Shown here piece by piece: positions 44,665 to 54,198 of a DNA stretch of 61,668 nt; the stretch's first letter is position 1; each line of letters starts with the position of its first letter. The notes under the pieces were generated by a model, which did no database searches, was not told the origin of the DNA, and saw only the letters and a list, made by a program, of their open reading frames with translations. Both the position numbers and the translations under genes were made by a program. This DNA is from Desulfocurvus vexinensis DSM 17965 (GTDB lineage: Bacteria; Desulfobacterota; Desulfovibrionia; Desulfovibrionales; Desulfovibrionaceae), in assembly GCF_000519125.1 (NCBI RefSeq), contig NZ_JAEX01000017.1:1-61668 (forward strand). The letters run 5' to 3'.

Positions 44665-44739
44665 GGTGGGCCGTGCTGGGATCGAACCAGCGACTCTCTG
44701 CTTAAAAGGCAGATACTCTGCCACCTGAGTTAACGGCCC
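44664..44739 (-). tRNA. tRNA-Lys (anticodon UUU)
   Basis: The 76-nt gene folds fully: acceptor GGGCCGT/ACGGCCC with discriminator A, D-arm CTCAGGTGGCAGAG, anticodon loop CTTTTAA, T-arm CTGGTTCGATCCCAG, and encoded CCA. Confidence 0.95.
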
Positions 44740-44753
44740 ACAGAGGGAATGTG

Positions 44754-44782
44754 TACGTAGCGGCGCATGCGCCGTCTGTCAA
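44754..44782 (-). promoter_or_regulatory. Promoter of tRNA-Lys
   Basis: On the minus strand TTGACA (44777-44782) is followed after 17 nt by TACGTA (44754-44759), 15 nt from the mature tRNA 5' end. The spacer contains the perfect 14-bp palindrome CGGCGCATGCGCCG (44761-44774). Confidence 0.65.
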
Positions 44783-44806
44783 GGCCCGGGGCGTGCCGGG
44801 GCGCCG

Positions 44807-46093
44807 TCAGGCTCCGGGGCCCGGGCCGAGGACCTTGCGCCCGCCCATGTAGGGCGCCAGCGCGTCGGGCAGCACCACGCTGCCGTCGGCCTGCTGGCCG
44901 TTTTCCAGCACGGCCACCAGAGTCCGGCCCACGGCCAGGCCCGAGCCGTTCAGGGTGTGCACCAGCTCGCTCTTGCCGCCCTCCCTGCGCCGGAAGCGGA
45001 TGTTGCCGCGCCGGGCCTGGAAGTCGCCGCAGTTGGAGCACGAGGAAATCTCGCGGAACGTGTTCTGCCCCGGCAGCCAGACCTCGATGTCGTAGGTCTT
45101 GGTGGCCCCGAAGCCCATGTCGCCCGTGCACAGGGTGACCACCCGGTAGTGCAGGCCCAGGCGCTGCAGCACGGCCTCGGCGTGGCCGCGCATCTGCTCC
45201 AGGGCGGCGCCGGAATCCTCGGGCCGCTCGAAGCGCACCAGCTCGACCTTCTGGAACTGGTGCATGCGGATCAGGCCCCGGGTGTCCTTGCCGTAGGAGC
45301 CCGCCTCGGAGCGGAAGCAGCCGGTCCAGGCGGTGTATTTGAGCGGCAGGTCGGCCTCGTCCAAGGTCTCGTCGCGGTGCAGGTTGGTCACCGGCACCTC
45401 GGCGGTGGGGATGAGGAAATATTCGGAATTTTCCAGCTTGAAGAGGTCGTCGGCGAACTTGGGCAGCTGGCCGGTGGCCGTCAGGGTTTCGCGGTTGACG
45501 ATGACCGGCGGCATGACCTCGAAATAGCCGTGCTCGGTGGTCTGCATGTCGAGCATGAAGGCCGCCAGGGCGCGCTCCAGGCGCGCGGCCCAGCCGCGGT
45601 AGACCACGAAACGGCTGCCCGTAAGCTTGGCGGCGCGCTCGAAGTCCAGCCCGCCCAGGGCCGCGCCCAGTTCCCAGTGCTCCTTGGGCGCGAAGTCGAA
45701 CTGCGGCGGCGCGCCCCAGCGCAGCAGTTCGGGGTTGTCCTTCTCGTCCGCGCCGTCGGGCACGCTCTGGTCGGGCATGTTGGGCACCGAGAGCAGCCAG
45801 TCCTGCACCTTGGCGTCCACCTCGCGCAACTCGGCGTCCAGGGCCTTGATGCGCTCGCCCACGGCGCCCATGCGCGCCACCAGGTCGTCGGCGCCCTGGC
45901 CCTCGCGCTTGCGCTGGCCCACTTCCTTGGACACGGCGTTGCGCTCGGCCTTGAGGGCTTCGGTCTCCTGGATCAGCGCCCGGCGGGCCTCGTCCAGGGC
46001 CGTGAAGGCGTCCAGGTCCACCTTGGCCCGGCGCCGGGCCAGGGCCGCGCGGACCGTGTCCATGTTGGCGCGGATGAATTTGAGATCGAGCAT
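44807..46093 (-). CDS. serS: Seryl-tRNA synthetase
   Basis: The 428-residue class II synthetase charges tRNA-Ser. The N-terminal coiled-coil arm (about 30-105) is followed by the catalytic core with motif 2 [26 protein letters not shown] and motif 3 [16 protein letters not shown]. Length matches bacterial SerRS. ATG 46093 begins the conserved [11 protein letters not shown] good promoter lies 74 nt upstream. Confidence 0.97.
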   Translation of the reverse strand: MLDLKFIRANMDTVRAALARRRAKVDLDAFTALDEARRALIQETEALKAERNAVSKEVGQRKREGQGADDLVARMGAVGERIKALDAELREVDAKVQDWLLSVPNMPDQSVPDGADEKDNPELLRWGAPPQFDFAPKEHWELGAALGGLDFERAAKLTGSRFVVYRGWAARLERALAAFMLDMQTTEHGYFEVMPPVIVNRETLTATGQLPKFADDLFKLENSEYFLIPTAEVPVTNLHRDETLDEADLPLKYTAWTGCFRSEAGSYGKDTRGLIRMHQFQKVELVRFERPEDSGAALEQMRGHAEAVLQRLGLHYRVVTLCTGDMGFGATKTYDIEVWLPGQNTFREISSCSNCGDFQARRGNIRFRRREGGKSELVHTLNGSGLAVGRTLVAVLENGQQADGSVVLPDALAPYMGGRKVLGPGPGA

Positions 46094-46166
46094 GGCAGTC
46101 CTTCCGGCGGGCTGGCCGCCGCGTGGGTGCGGGAGAGGCGGCGCGCCGCCCGCGCCGAGGGCCCAA

Positions 46167-46195
46167 TCTATACTGGAAGCGCGCCCGGCCCGCAA
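46167..46195 (-). promoter_or_regulatory. Promoter of serS
   Basis: On the minus strand TTGCGG (46190-46195) is followed after 17 nt by TATAGA (46167-46172), placing the start about 65-70 nt upstream of the serS ATG. No T-box or riboswitch is recognisable in the leader. Confidence 0.6.
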
Positions 46196-46428
46196 CCCTG
46201 CCCGGGGCCCGCCGGGCACCGCAGGCGCGCGCGGCAGGAAAAACGCTCCGGGCCGCGCGCCAGCGGCGACCCGAAGGACGCCCCCGGAAGCAAAGGCCCA
46301 GGAGCGAAGCAGGGACAGGGTGCGCACGGGCGGCAGGGGAAAAGGCCCCGGGGCGGCACTCCCCCGGGGTGCGCACAACGCCGCAGCGCGCCGCGCGGGG
46401 ACGTTTCGCGGCCTCCGCGCCGCGCCCC
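46196..46428. other. Gene-free stretch between serS and the glycan cluster
   Basis: Together with the serS leader this forms a gap of about 335 bp. It is very GC-rich with only low-complexity reading frames. No terminator with a T-run is visible for the glycosyltransferase gene that ends at 46429. Confidence 0.4.
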
Positions 46429-47811
46429 TCAGCGTGCCAGGGCGCGGACCTGGGCCAGCAGGCGCAGCACGGCGGGCTGGCCCTCGTGCTGTGGGCCGAA
46501 GCGCCGCGCGGCGGCCTCGAGCAGGCCCAGGGCCTTGCGCGGTTCGCCCAGGGCCATGGCCGCGCCCGCCGCGTGCAGGGCGTCTGTGGGCGCGGCCCCG
46601 GGCAGGGCCAGGCATTTGCCGAAGGCCCGCAGGGCCGCCTCGGGCTCGCCGCCGCTGGCCGCCAGCCGCCCCAGCTTGCGCCAGGGCAGGGCGTGCTCCG
46701 GCGCCGCGTCGCGTCCGGCCTCGTAGTGCGCCCGGGCGCCGGCCACGTCTCCGCCAGCCTCGGCGGCCTCGCCCAGGGCCACGGCCAGCTGCATTCGCCC
46801 CCGGGCCCGGGCCCCGGCCAGGGCCGCGTCCAGGCTGCCGTCCCGGGGCAGGGGCAGCGGCTTGTCCAGGATACGCAGGCGGTTGCGCACATAGCGCACG
46901 GGGTCGCGCCGGGCTAGGCCCGTGAGGTGCGCCCCGGCGCCTGGGCCGCCTGCGCCCTCCCCGGCCTCCCCGGCGCGCACGAAGTATTCGGCGGTCACGC
47001 GGTCCACATGCACGGGCGTGGTCAGGGCGGCCATACGCCGCCACAGGTCCCAGTCCAGGAGCACGTCCAGGGCCTCGTCCATGCCCCCGGCCTGCTCGAA
47101 CAAGGCCCGGTCGTGGAGCACGGAAATGCCCGTGACGCAGTTGTATTCCAGCAGGGCTTCCAGGCTGGCGGGGCTGCTGTAGGCCACGGCCCGGCCCGTT
47201 TCGCGCCAGCCGCCCAGGCCATCGGGGGCCAGGTCCACGCGCAGGGCGTTGGAGTGGGCCATGCGCGCGCCGGGCGTGGCCGCCAGGGCCGCCAGCAGGG
47301 TGGAGAGGTGCTCCGGATGCCAGGCGTCGTCGTCGTCCAGGTGGGCGATGCAGCCGCCCCGGCTCAGGCCGAAGGCGTGGTTGATGGCGTGGCCCTTGCC
47401 GCGCGCATCGCGCAGCTCCGCCAGCCGCACGCGCGCATCGCCCAGGCGGGCGACCACGCCCGCAGGCGACGGCCCGCCGTCGTTGACCAGCACAAGCTCC
47501 CAGCGCGGCTCGTCCTGGGCGGCCACCGAGGCCAGGGCCCCGGGCACCAGGTCGAGCCTGTCGCGGGTGGCCATGAGCACCGAAACCAGGGGGCTGTCCT
47601 GCCGTGCGTGCAACGCGGGCCTCCGGGGGCTGCTGGGGGCGGGGAAGCCGGGGACGCCGCGCCCCGGGCCTGCCCGGTTGTACCCCCGGGCAGGACCGTT
47701 TGACAACAGCGGGAGTGCCGCGTCGCGCGCCAGGGCAAGCTCCGGCGGGCAGGCGGGCGGAGCGCTGGCCAAGGCGGGAGAGTGATGGGGTCTCATGCTC
47801 CGCGACCGCAT
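46429..47811 (-). CDS. Family 2 glycosyltransferase with TPR-like tail
   Basis: The 460-residue protein has a GT-A domain (about 60-280) with [21 protein letters not shown] and the metal-binding LDDDDAWHP, then a C-terminal helical repeat region (about 320-460; [30 protein letters not shown]) like TPR. It would add a sugar from a nucleotide donor to a glycan or protein. The start is uncertain: ATG 47811 or ATG 47796, neither with a strong ribosome site. It is divergent from the CMP-sugar synthetase gene. Confidence 0.82.
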   Translation of the reverse strand: MRSRSMRPHHSPALASAPPACPPELALARDAALPLLSNGPARGYNRAGPGRGVPGFPAPSSPRRPALHARQDSPLVSVLMATRDRLDLVPGALASVAAQDEPRWELVLVNDGGPSPAGVVARLGDARVRLAELRDARGKGHAINHAFGLSRGGCIAHLDDDDAWHPEHLSTLLAALAATPGARMAHSNALRVDLAPDGLGGWRETGRAVAYSSPASLEALLEYNCVTGISVLHDRALFEQAGGMDEALDVLLDWDLWRRMAALTTPVHVDRVTAEYFVRAGEAGEGAGGPGAGAHLTGLARRDPVRYVRNRLRILDKPLPLPRDGSLDAALAGARARGRMQLAVALGEAAEAGGDVAGARAHYEAGRDAAPEHALPWRKLGRLAASGGEPEAALRAFGKCLALPGAAPTDALHAAGAAMALGEPRKALGLLEAAARRFGPQHEGQPAVLRLLAQVRALAR

Positions 47812-48052
47812 GGACGCCGGGCCCCGGTATGAGTGTCGCGGCCAGAACCGGAACCGTCGCTGGCAAGAACATACCGCATCCAGGCGGGCTGTCAAAGGCC
47901 TGCCGCACGCATGGTTTCCAGGCCCGACAGCCGCGCCCGGGCCGCCAGCCCGGGATGCGCCCGGCATCGCAGCCCGCCCCCCCGCCCGTGGACAGGGCCA
48001 GCCCCCGCGCGTATGCTGGCCCGGCAACCCCGCGCCCCGCAACCCGAAGGCC

Positions 48053-48715
48053 ATGACCCGACCCGACCCGCAGCCCGCGCCCGCAGCCGCCCCGCCCGTC
48101 CTGGCGCTGATCCCCGCCCGGGGCGGCTCCAAGGGCATTCCGCGCAAGAACGTGGCGCCCCTGGCCGGGCTGCCGCTCATCGCCTATTCCATCCTCGTGG
48201 CCCGCGCGGCCACGCTGGTGGACCGGGTGGTCGTTTCCACCGACGACCCGGATATCGCGGCCCGGGCCCGGGAGTTCGGCGCCGAGGCGCCCTTCCTGCG
48301 CCCGGCGGAGCTGTCGGGCGACCGCGCCACCCCCGGCACCTGCGTGCCCCACGCCCTGGCCGAGCTGGGCCGCCAGGGCTACCACCCCGCCGTGGTGGCC
48401 GTGCTCTACCCCACCCATCCCTTCCGCACCCCGGCCCTGGTGGACCACCTCGTGGCCCGCAACCTGGACGGCTTCGAGACGGTGTTCACCGCACGGCGCT
48501 TCACGCCCCACGGTGGCGGCCCGGCGCGCTACCGCTCCCTGGGCACCTACGACGGCGCGGCCATGGCCCGCACCGGGCGCGGCAGCTACTGCCACGTGCT
48601 GGACGATCCGGCCATGCTCATCGACATCGACACCCCGGGCGACCTGGCCCTGGCCGGGCAGGTCATCGCGCGCGGGCTGTTCGATTTCGGCTGCGAGGGC
48701 CTGTGGACGCGGTGA
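48053..48715 (+). CDS. CMP-sugar synthetase (NeuA/acylneuraminate cytidylyltransferase family)
   Basis: The 220-residue cytosolic enzyme has the family's N-terminal signature [12 protein letters not shown] (CTP-binding) and [32 protein letters not shown], ending in [12 protein letters not shown]. Such enzymes activate a sialic-acid-like or other acidic sugar as its CMP derivative. No sialic, legionaminic or pseudaminic acid synthase is in the window, so the sugar is unknown. Its stop overlaps the start of the next gene. Confidence 0.85.
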   Translation: MTRPDPQPAPAAAPPVLALIPARGGSKGIPRKNVAPLAGLPLIAYSILVARAATLVDRVVVSTDDPDIAARAREFGAEAPFLRPAELSGDRATPGTCVPHALAELGRQGYHPAVVAVLYPTHPFRTPALVDHLVARNLDGFETVFTARRFTPHGGGPARYRSLGTYDGAAMARTGRGSYCHVLDDPAMLIDIDTPGDLALAGQVIARGLFDFGCEGLWTR

Positions 48716-49824
48716 TCTGCGCCCTGGCGCACCCCGGCGAAGCCCTGGCCGACCCGGCCCGGGGCGCGGCGCGGGTGGGCGCGTTGCTGGCGGCCCTGCG
48801 CGGGGCGGGCATTTTTTCCCGCGTGCTGCTGGCCGCCGCCCCGCCCCTGGACGCGCGCAGCCTGGCCCCGGACCCCGGCGCCACGGCCCTGCCGCCCCTG
48901 GCGGGCCCCGCCGCCCCGGCCCATGGCCGCCCGTGGCCCGAGGGCGCCCGGCGGGCGGCCCGGGCCCTGCTGGAATCCGGGGCCGACCCGGGCGCCGGGC
49001 ATCTGTTCGTGAACTACCGCTGGCTGGCCCCCGGGCCGCCCGCAGCCCTGGGCCAGGCCCTGGCGAACTTCGCCGCGCGGGCCCGGGCCGCAGGCCGGGC
49101 CCTGGCCGCCTCGGCCGGCACGCCTGCGGACCATCCCTGCCAATTGCGCCGCCTGTTCACCATCCGCAAAACCTTGGCCCTGGCGCCCTGCCCCCCCGGC
49201 GCGGAGGAGGCCACCCCCGGGCTGGCGGCCCTGCTGGCCGGAGCGCCCGAAAGCGCCGGGCCGCCCAGCCACACGGCCCTGGCCGCAGGCCGCGCCGTGG
49301 CCGCCCTGCTGCCCGGCGGGCCCGGGGGCGCCCGGCTGCTGCTGGACGCCCGGCTGCGCCCCGGCGCGGTGGAGCTGGCCTGGAGCACCGGACGCGCGCG
49401 GCCCGAGCCGCAGGACGACCCCGCCCCGGCGGGGCAGGCGCCCCGGGTACTGCGCTTTCTGGTGGACGAATGGGCCGGGACGGCGGACGCCACCCCGGCG
49501 CTGGACCTGCTGCTGCTGGACGCCGTGGAGCACGGCGGGCCCTTCGACCTGAGCCGCTTCGACGCGCCCCCCGGGGCGCCCTGGCGCCCCGCGCCCGATG
49601 GCCGGGGCATGGTCCGCACCGACACGGGCCGCCGCATCCAGGGCCGCCAGGACTTCCCGCCCGTGCTCGTGCCCGACGCCGGGCTGCTCCACGCCGCCGA
49701 CCTGCGGGCCCTGGCCGCCGAGCCGCCCGCGCCCCCGGCGCTGCTGGAATTCCCCGGCGCCCTGGTGGCGCGCACGGCCATCGACCTGCTGCGCGCCGAG
49801 CTGGCCGGGCTGCCCCTGCCCTAG
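48712..49824 (+). CDS. Possible degenerate cytidylyltransferase-like protein
   Basis: The product of about 370 residues is Ala/Pro/Gly-rich. Near its end [23 protein letters not shown] resembles the RRQDLPPVY...NGAIYA element of NeuA-type enzymes, and [17 protein letters not shown] sits mid-chain. The N-terminal CTP loop is absent. It overlaps the CMP-sugar synthetase gene (GTGA; an alternative GTG at 48703 is possible), so the two are co-expressed. It may be a non-catalytic or altered partner; I cannot assign a function. Coding character is supported by the terminator directly after it. Confidence 0.55.
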   Translation: MICALAHPGEALADPARGAARVGALLAALRGAGIFSRVLLAAAPPLDARSLAPDPGATALPPLAGPAAPAHGRPWPEGARRAARALLESGADPGAGHLFVNYRWLAPGPPAALGQALANFAARARAAGRALAASAGTPADHPCQLRRLFTIRKTLALAPCPPGAEEATPGLAALLAGAPESAGPPSHTALAAGRAVAALLPGGPGGARLLLDARLRPGAVELAWSTGRARPEPQDDPAPAGQAPRVLRFLVDEWAGTADATPALDLLLLDAVEHGGPFDLSRFDAPPGAPWRPAPDGRGMVRTDTGRRIQGRQDFPPVLVPDAGLLHAADLRALAAEPPAPPALLEFPGALVARTAIDLLRAELAGLPLP

Positions 49825-49857
49825 CAGGGCCGCCCCCAAAGGGCCCGCTGCATCGCC

Positions 49858-49909
49858 AAAAAATGCAAGCCCTCGCGTCTGTCCCGACACGCGAGGGCTT
49901 GCGTTTTTT
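49858..49909. terminator. Bidirectional terminator
   Basis: GCAAGCCCTCGCGT (49865-49878) pairs perfectly with 49889-49902, with six A before and six T after. It lies between convergent transcription units of the glycan cluster. Confidence 0.92.
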
Positions 49910-50013
49910 CGTGCCGCCATTGCACCGTCTTTGAACGGCCTGGGAAAGGGACTGCTTCACCCGGCAGCGCCCCGGGGCTGCCCCGTTGCCAGTAGACCGG
50001 AAGACGAAAAGCC

Positions 50014-51132
50014 CTAGCCGCGCGCCAAAAGCGACCGGAACAGCGCGTCGTAGGCCGCGACCATGGCCTCGATGGAAAAATTCCCGGCCATGCGCCGGGC
50101 GGCCGCGCGGCCCAGGCCAGCGGCCAGGGTGCGGTCGTCCAGCACGCGTTCCAGGGCTGCGGCCAGAGCCGGGGCGTCGCCCGGGGGCACCAGCAGACCG
50201 CTTGCGCCGTGCTCCACCAGCTCGCAGTTGCCGTCCACGGCGCTGGCCACCACGGGCAGCCCGGCGGCCATGGCCTCCATCAGGCTGTTGGACATGCCCT
50301 CGAAGGCCGAGGGCTGGGCGTAGGCGTCCAGCCCGGCCAGCAGGGCGGACACGTCGGCCACATGCCCGGGCAGGTGGACCCGCCCCTCCAGGCCCAGGCG
50401 CGCGGCCTGGGCCTCCAGCGCCGCGCGCAGGGGGCCCGCCCCGGCCAGGACCACATGCGCCCGGCCCAGGGCGCCCCGGCCCAGGGCCAGGGCCTCCAGC
50501 AGGAGGCCATGATTCTTCTGGGCATACAGCCGCCCCACGCTGCCCACCACGGGCACATCCCCGGGAACGCCCTGGGCGTCCAGGGCCGTGCGGTCGCGCG
50601 GCAGCACCGCCCCGGCGCAGCCGTTGGGGATGTACACCACCTGCCCAGGGCGCACGCCCTCGCGGGCCCGGGCAAAGGGCACCACCTCGCGGCTGTTGAA
50701 GACCACCCTGCTCGCCAGGGGCGCGGTCAGGCGGCACAGGGGAAACCACCACCAGGGCCGGTCAACATTGCGCGCGCGCACCGAGGAGAGCACCACCCCC
50801 GCCCCGGCCAGCCACGCCGCCGGGCGCCCGAGCACGTCGGCCCAGGGCAGCAGGGTCAGCGCCACGTCGGGCCGCGCGCGGCGCAGTTCGGCCACCAGCC
50901 GGACCAGCCCCGTGCCCCGGGCCACGGCGCCCTTGCCCAGCACCAGCACCCGCGCCCCGGCGGCTTCCAGCGGCCCGCGCACCAGGGGCGAATCCTCGTC
51001 GCCCAGGCCGATGACGGTCTGCTCCCAGCCGCGCCCGGCCAGCCCGCGCACCAGATGCGTCAGGGCCCGCTGGGTGCCCCCGGGGCCCAGGCTGTCCACC
51101 ACGTAGGCCGCGCGCAGGCGGGGGCCGCTCAT
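50014..51132 (-). CDS. Family 4 glycosyltransferase
   Basis: The 372-residue GT-B enzyme has the N-terminal loop DSLGPGGTQRAL and the C-terminal nucleotide-sugar site (VGSVGRLYAQKNHGLLLEAL, SAFEGMSNSLMEAMAAGLPVVAS with the E-x7-E pattern). It transfers a sugar in glycan assembly. Its ATG overlaps the asnB stop (ATGA), and it is the last gene of the run that starts at 56525. Confidence 0.9.
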   Translation of the reverse strand: MSGPRLRAAYVVDSLGPGGTQRALTHLVRGLAGRGWEQTVIGLGDEDSPLVRGPLEAAGARVLVLGKGAVARGTGLVRLVAELRRARPDVALTLLPWADVLGRPAAWLAGAGVVLSSVRARNVDRPWWWFPLCRLTAPLASRVVFNSREVVPFARAREGVRPGQVVYIPNGCAGAVLPRDRTALDAQGVPGDVPVVGSVGRLYAQKNHGLLLEALALGRGALGRAHVVLAGAGPLRAALEAQAARLGLEGRVHLPGHVADVSALLAGLDAYAQPSAFEGMSNSLMEAMAAGLPVVASAVDGNCELVEHGASGLLVPPGDAPALAAALERVLDDRTLAAGLGRAAARRMAGNFSIEAMVAAYDALFRSLLARG

Positions 51133-53060
51133 GGCCGCCCCCCGCCGGATGCGGACACCGCCCCGGCCAGGTGCACCTCGTGGAACCAGCGCACGTAGCA
51201 GATGATCGGCCACAGGAAATACTGGTGATCCACGCGCCCGGAGCGGTGGGCGCGCACCACGCGCGCCACGCCCTGCGGGTCCAGCCCGGCGCGCAAAAGG
51301 TTCTCGCGGGCCAGGGTCTCGTTGGTGAACGCGCCCAGCTCGGCAAAAAGCCAGCGGTCCAGGGGCACGCCGAAGCCCATCTTGGGCCGCTCGGTGAGCG
51401 CCGGGGGCACGTAGCGCGCCAGCACGCGGCGCAGCAGGTGCTTGCCGCGCCCACCCGCCCAGGACAGGCGCGGGGGCATGGCCAGGGACAGGCGCAACAC
51501 GGCCTCGTCCAGCAGGGGCACCCGCGCTTCCAGGGAGCAGGCCATGGTCGCCCGGTCGGTCTTGGTCAGGCAGTCGTCCACCAGATAGCCGCCCAGGTCC
51601 GTGAGCATCATCTGGCGCAGGAAGTCGCCCCCGGCCAGGGCCCGGCCCCGCTCCCCCGCCGCCGCCAGGCCCGAGGCCCACAGCGTGGCGCGCGGGCCCG
51701 CGCCGCACAGCTCGGCCAGGGCCGCGAAGTTGTCGAGCACGAAATGCTCGTAGCGCCGGGCGGCGTCGGGGAAGGCCAAAAACGCGCTGGCGGCGTGGGC
51801 CGCCCGGGAGCGCGGCGCGCCCCGGGTCAGCGCGCGCACCCCGGCCCGCAGCCAGCCCGGGGCGTGTTCCGTCCAGGCCCAGGCGCGGGCCAGCAGGTGG
51901 TAGCGCGGGTAGCCGAAGAACTGCTCGTCGCCGCCGTCGCCGGTGAGCGCCACGGTCACCCGCTGGCGGGCGAAGCGGCTGATGAGATACAGCGGCACCG
52001 CCGAGGCGTCGCCGAAGGGCTCGTCGAAGGCCCCGGGCATGGCCGTCAGCGCCTGGAGCACCTCCGCCGGGGTCACGGTCAGCTCGTGGTGGCGGGTGCC
52101 CAGGTGCGCGGCCACGCGCCGGGCGTGGGCGGACTCGTCGCAGCGCGCGTCGGCCCAGCCCACGCAGAAGGTGTCCACCGCGCCGCCCGCCCGCGCGGCC
52201 AGGGCGGCCACCAGGCTGGAATCCACCCCGCCCGAGAGCAGCACGCCCACGGGCACGTCGGCCACGAGCTGGCGCGCGACGGCCCCGGCCAGGGCGGCGT
52301 CCAGGGCATCGGCCCACTGCCCCTCGGGGGCGTCCGGCGCCAGGGGCGCGGCCTGCGGCGCCAGCCAGACCCCCGGCGACCACCACGCGCGCCGCACCGG
52401 GGCCACGGCGTCCGCGCCCAGGTCCAGTTCCACGCAGCCGCCCGGGGGCACCTTCTCGATGCCCGCGTAGATGGTCCGCGGCCCGGCCACGTACTTGGAG
52501 GTCAGCATCTCGAAGCGCGCCACGGGGTCGATGGCGTCCGTGCGCCCGCCCAGGCCGCGCAAGGGTGCCAGGGTGGAGGCAAACCCCGCCAGGGCCGGGC
52601 CGTGGGCGAAATACAGCGGCTTGACGCCGATCCGGTCGCGCGCGGCCAGCAGCCGCCCGGCCTGCAAATCCACATGCACGAAGGCGAACATGCCCTCCAG
52701 GTCGTCCAGCCCGGCGGGGCCGTGGCGCATGAGCCAGCGCAGCAGGACTTCGGTGTCCGAGCGCGTGCGCAGGCGCTCGCCCCGGGCTTCCAGGTGGCGG
52801 CGCAGCTCCGCGTGGTTGTAGATCTCGCCGTTGAAGACCAGCCAGTGCCGCCCCTGGCCCGCGCTCATGGGCTGGTCCGCCGCGCGAGAGAGGTCCAGCA
52901 CGGCCAGGCGCGTGTGGCCCAGGCTGACGCGGCCCCCGGCCAGCACCGCCGTGCCCGCGCCGTCAGGCCCGCGCAGGGCCTGGGTGGCGCAGGCGGCTTC
53001 CAGGCGCGCCCCTGCGGGCGCCCCGCCGCCCGGGGCGAAGAAGGCCACGATGCCGCACAT
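51129..53060 (-). CDS. asnB: Asparagine synthetase (glutamine-hydrolysing)
   Basis: The 643-residue enzyme has Cys2 as glutaminase nucleophile (MCGIVAFF), the NGEIYNHAELR loop, and the synthetase domain with PP-loop LLSGGVDSSLVAALAA and GDGGDEQFFGYPRY. GGAGGGG lies shortly before the ATG. Copies placed between glycosyltransferases, as here, are common in surface-polysaccharide loci, where they may amidate a sugar acid rather than make asparagine. Confidence 0.93.
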   Translation of the reverse strand: MCGIVAFFAPGGGAPAGARLEAACATQALRGPDGAGTAVLAGGRVSLGHTRLAVLDLSRAADQPMSAGQGRHWLVFNGEIYNHAELRRHLEARGERLRTRSDTEVLLRWLMRHGPAGLDDLEGMFAFVHVDLQAGRLLAARDRIGVKPLYFAHGPALAGFASTLAPLRGLGGRTDAIDPVARFEMLTSKYVAGPRTIYAGIEKVPPGGCVELDLGADAVAPVRRAWWSPGVWLAPQAAPLAPDAPEGQWADALDAALAGAVARQLVADVPVGVLLSGGVDSSLVAALAARAGGAVDTFCVGWADARCDESAHARRVAAHLGTRHHELTVTPAEVLQALTAMPGAFDEPFGDASAVPLYLISRFARQRVTVALTGDGGDEQFFGYPRYHLLARAWAWTEHAPGWLRAGVRALTRGAPRSRAAHAASAFLAFPDAARRYEHFVLDNFAALAELCGAGPRATLWASGLAAAGERGRALAGGDFLRQMMLTDLGGYLVDDCLTKTDRATMACSLEARVPLLDEAVLRLSLAMPPRLSWAGGRGKHLLRRVLARYVPPALTERPKMGFGVPLDRWLFAELGAFTNETLARENLLRAGLDPQGVARVVRAHRSGRVDHQYFLWPIICYVRWFHEVHLAGAVSASGGGRP

Positions 53061-53061
53061 C

Positions 53062-54198
53062 TCAGCGCCCCTCCAGCAGCGGGCCCAGGGCGTCCAGGGT
53101 CCGCCCGACCATGGCGTCCAGGGTGAAGTGTTCCGCCATGCGCGCCCGGGCGGCCAGGACCAGGCGGGCCCGCTCCAGGGCCGGGGCCGTGAGCAGCGCG
53201 GCCAGGGCCCCGGCCAGGGCCCGGTGGTCGCGCGGGGGCACGGCGCGCCCCGCCTCGCCGACGACCAGGGCCGCGTCGCCCACGGTGGTCACCGCGCAGG
53301 GCACCCCGCAGGCCATGGCCTCGCCGACCACGTTGGGGAAGCCCTCGCCGTAGGCCGAGGCCAGGGCCAGGGCGTCCAGGGCCGCGTACACGGCGGGCAT
53401 GTCCTCCCGGGCCCCGGGCAGCACCGCGCAGTCCGCCAGGTCCCAGCCCGCCAGGGTTCCGCCCAGGGCTGCGGCAGTGCCGGGGCCCACGCAGGCCACG
53501 CGCAGCCCGGGCACCTGGCGACGCAGCAGGGCGCAGGAGCGCAGGAAATTCGGCCAGTCCTTCATGGGGTCCATGCGCCCGACCTGGGCCACCAGGGGCG
53601 CCTCCGGCGCCACGCCCCAGGCCGCGCGCACCCGGGCCCGGGCCTCGGGGTCCGGGGCGAAGCGCGCGGTGTCGATGCCGTTGGGCACCACCACGGCGGC
53701 CCGGGGCCGGTAGCCCGCCCGGCGCGCCACCGCCAGCCCGGCGGCGGAGTTGGCCACGAGCACGTCCACCGCGCGGGACAGCACCGCGCCCAGGCGGAAG
53801 GCCGCCGCCTGCCCCAGGCTGTAACGCCCCCAGGCCACGTCGGAAAAGCGCAGGCCCCAGGCCGCGCGCGCGCCGCTGGCCCGGGCGGCGGCCAGGGCCA
53901 GCTCGTTGACCACGGGCTGGAAGCCGTAGACCACCCGGGGCCGCAGCCGCCGGGCCAGGGCCACCAGCCGCGCGGCGGCGGCGGGCAGGTCGCGCCTGCG
54001 CCAGCGCGGCGCCGGGCAGAGCACGGCAAGCCCCGGGCCCAGGCGACGGCGGGCTTCCGCTTCCAGCCCGCCCCCGGCGTGCAGGGCGGCCAGGGTCACG
54101 TCCAGCCCGCGCCCGGTGAGCCCGGCGGCCAGCTCCAGGGCCTGGCGCTGGGCGCCGCCGGTGTCCAGGTCGGCGACCACGAGCACGAGCCGCGTCAT
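53062..54198 (-). CDS. Family 4 glycosyltransferase
   Basis: The 378-residue GT-B enzyme has DLDTGGAQRQALEL at the N-terminus and VAQVGRMDPMKDWPNFLRSC plus SAYGEGFPNVVGEAMACGVPCAVT at the donor site. It ends 1 nt before the asnB start and overlaps the upstream gene by 4 nt. Confidence 0.9.
   Translation of the reverse strand: MTRLVLVVADLDTGGAQRQALELAAGLTGRGLDVTLAALHAGGGLEAEARRRLGPGLAVLCPAPRWRRRDLPAAAARLVALARRLRPRVVYGFQPVVNELALAAARASGARAAWGLRFSDVAWGRYSLGQAAAFRLGAVLSRAVDVLVANSAAGLAVARRAGYRPRAAVVVPNGIDTARFAPDPEARARVRAAWGVAPEAPLVAQVGRMDPMKDWPNFLRSCALLRRQVPGLRVACVGPGTAAALGGTLAGWDLADCAVLPGAREDMPAVYAALDALALASAYGEGFPNVVGEAMACGVPCAVTTVGDAALVVGEAGRAVPPRDHRALAGALAALLTAPALERARLVLAARARMAEHFTLDAMVGRTLDALGPLLEGR

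Noticed and set aside
44807..48595. One very long frame joining serS with sequence upstream up to 48595
   Set aside because: Only the part from 46093 downwards is SerRS. The rest is low-complexity sequence antisense to or out of frame with the glycan genes, and serS has its own promoter and standard start.
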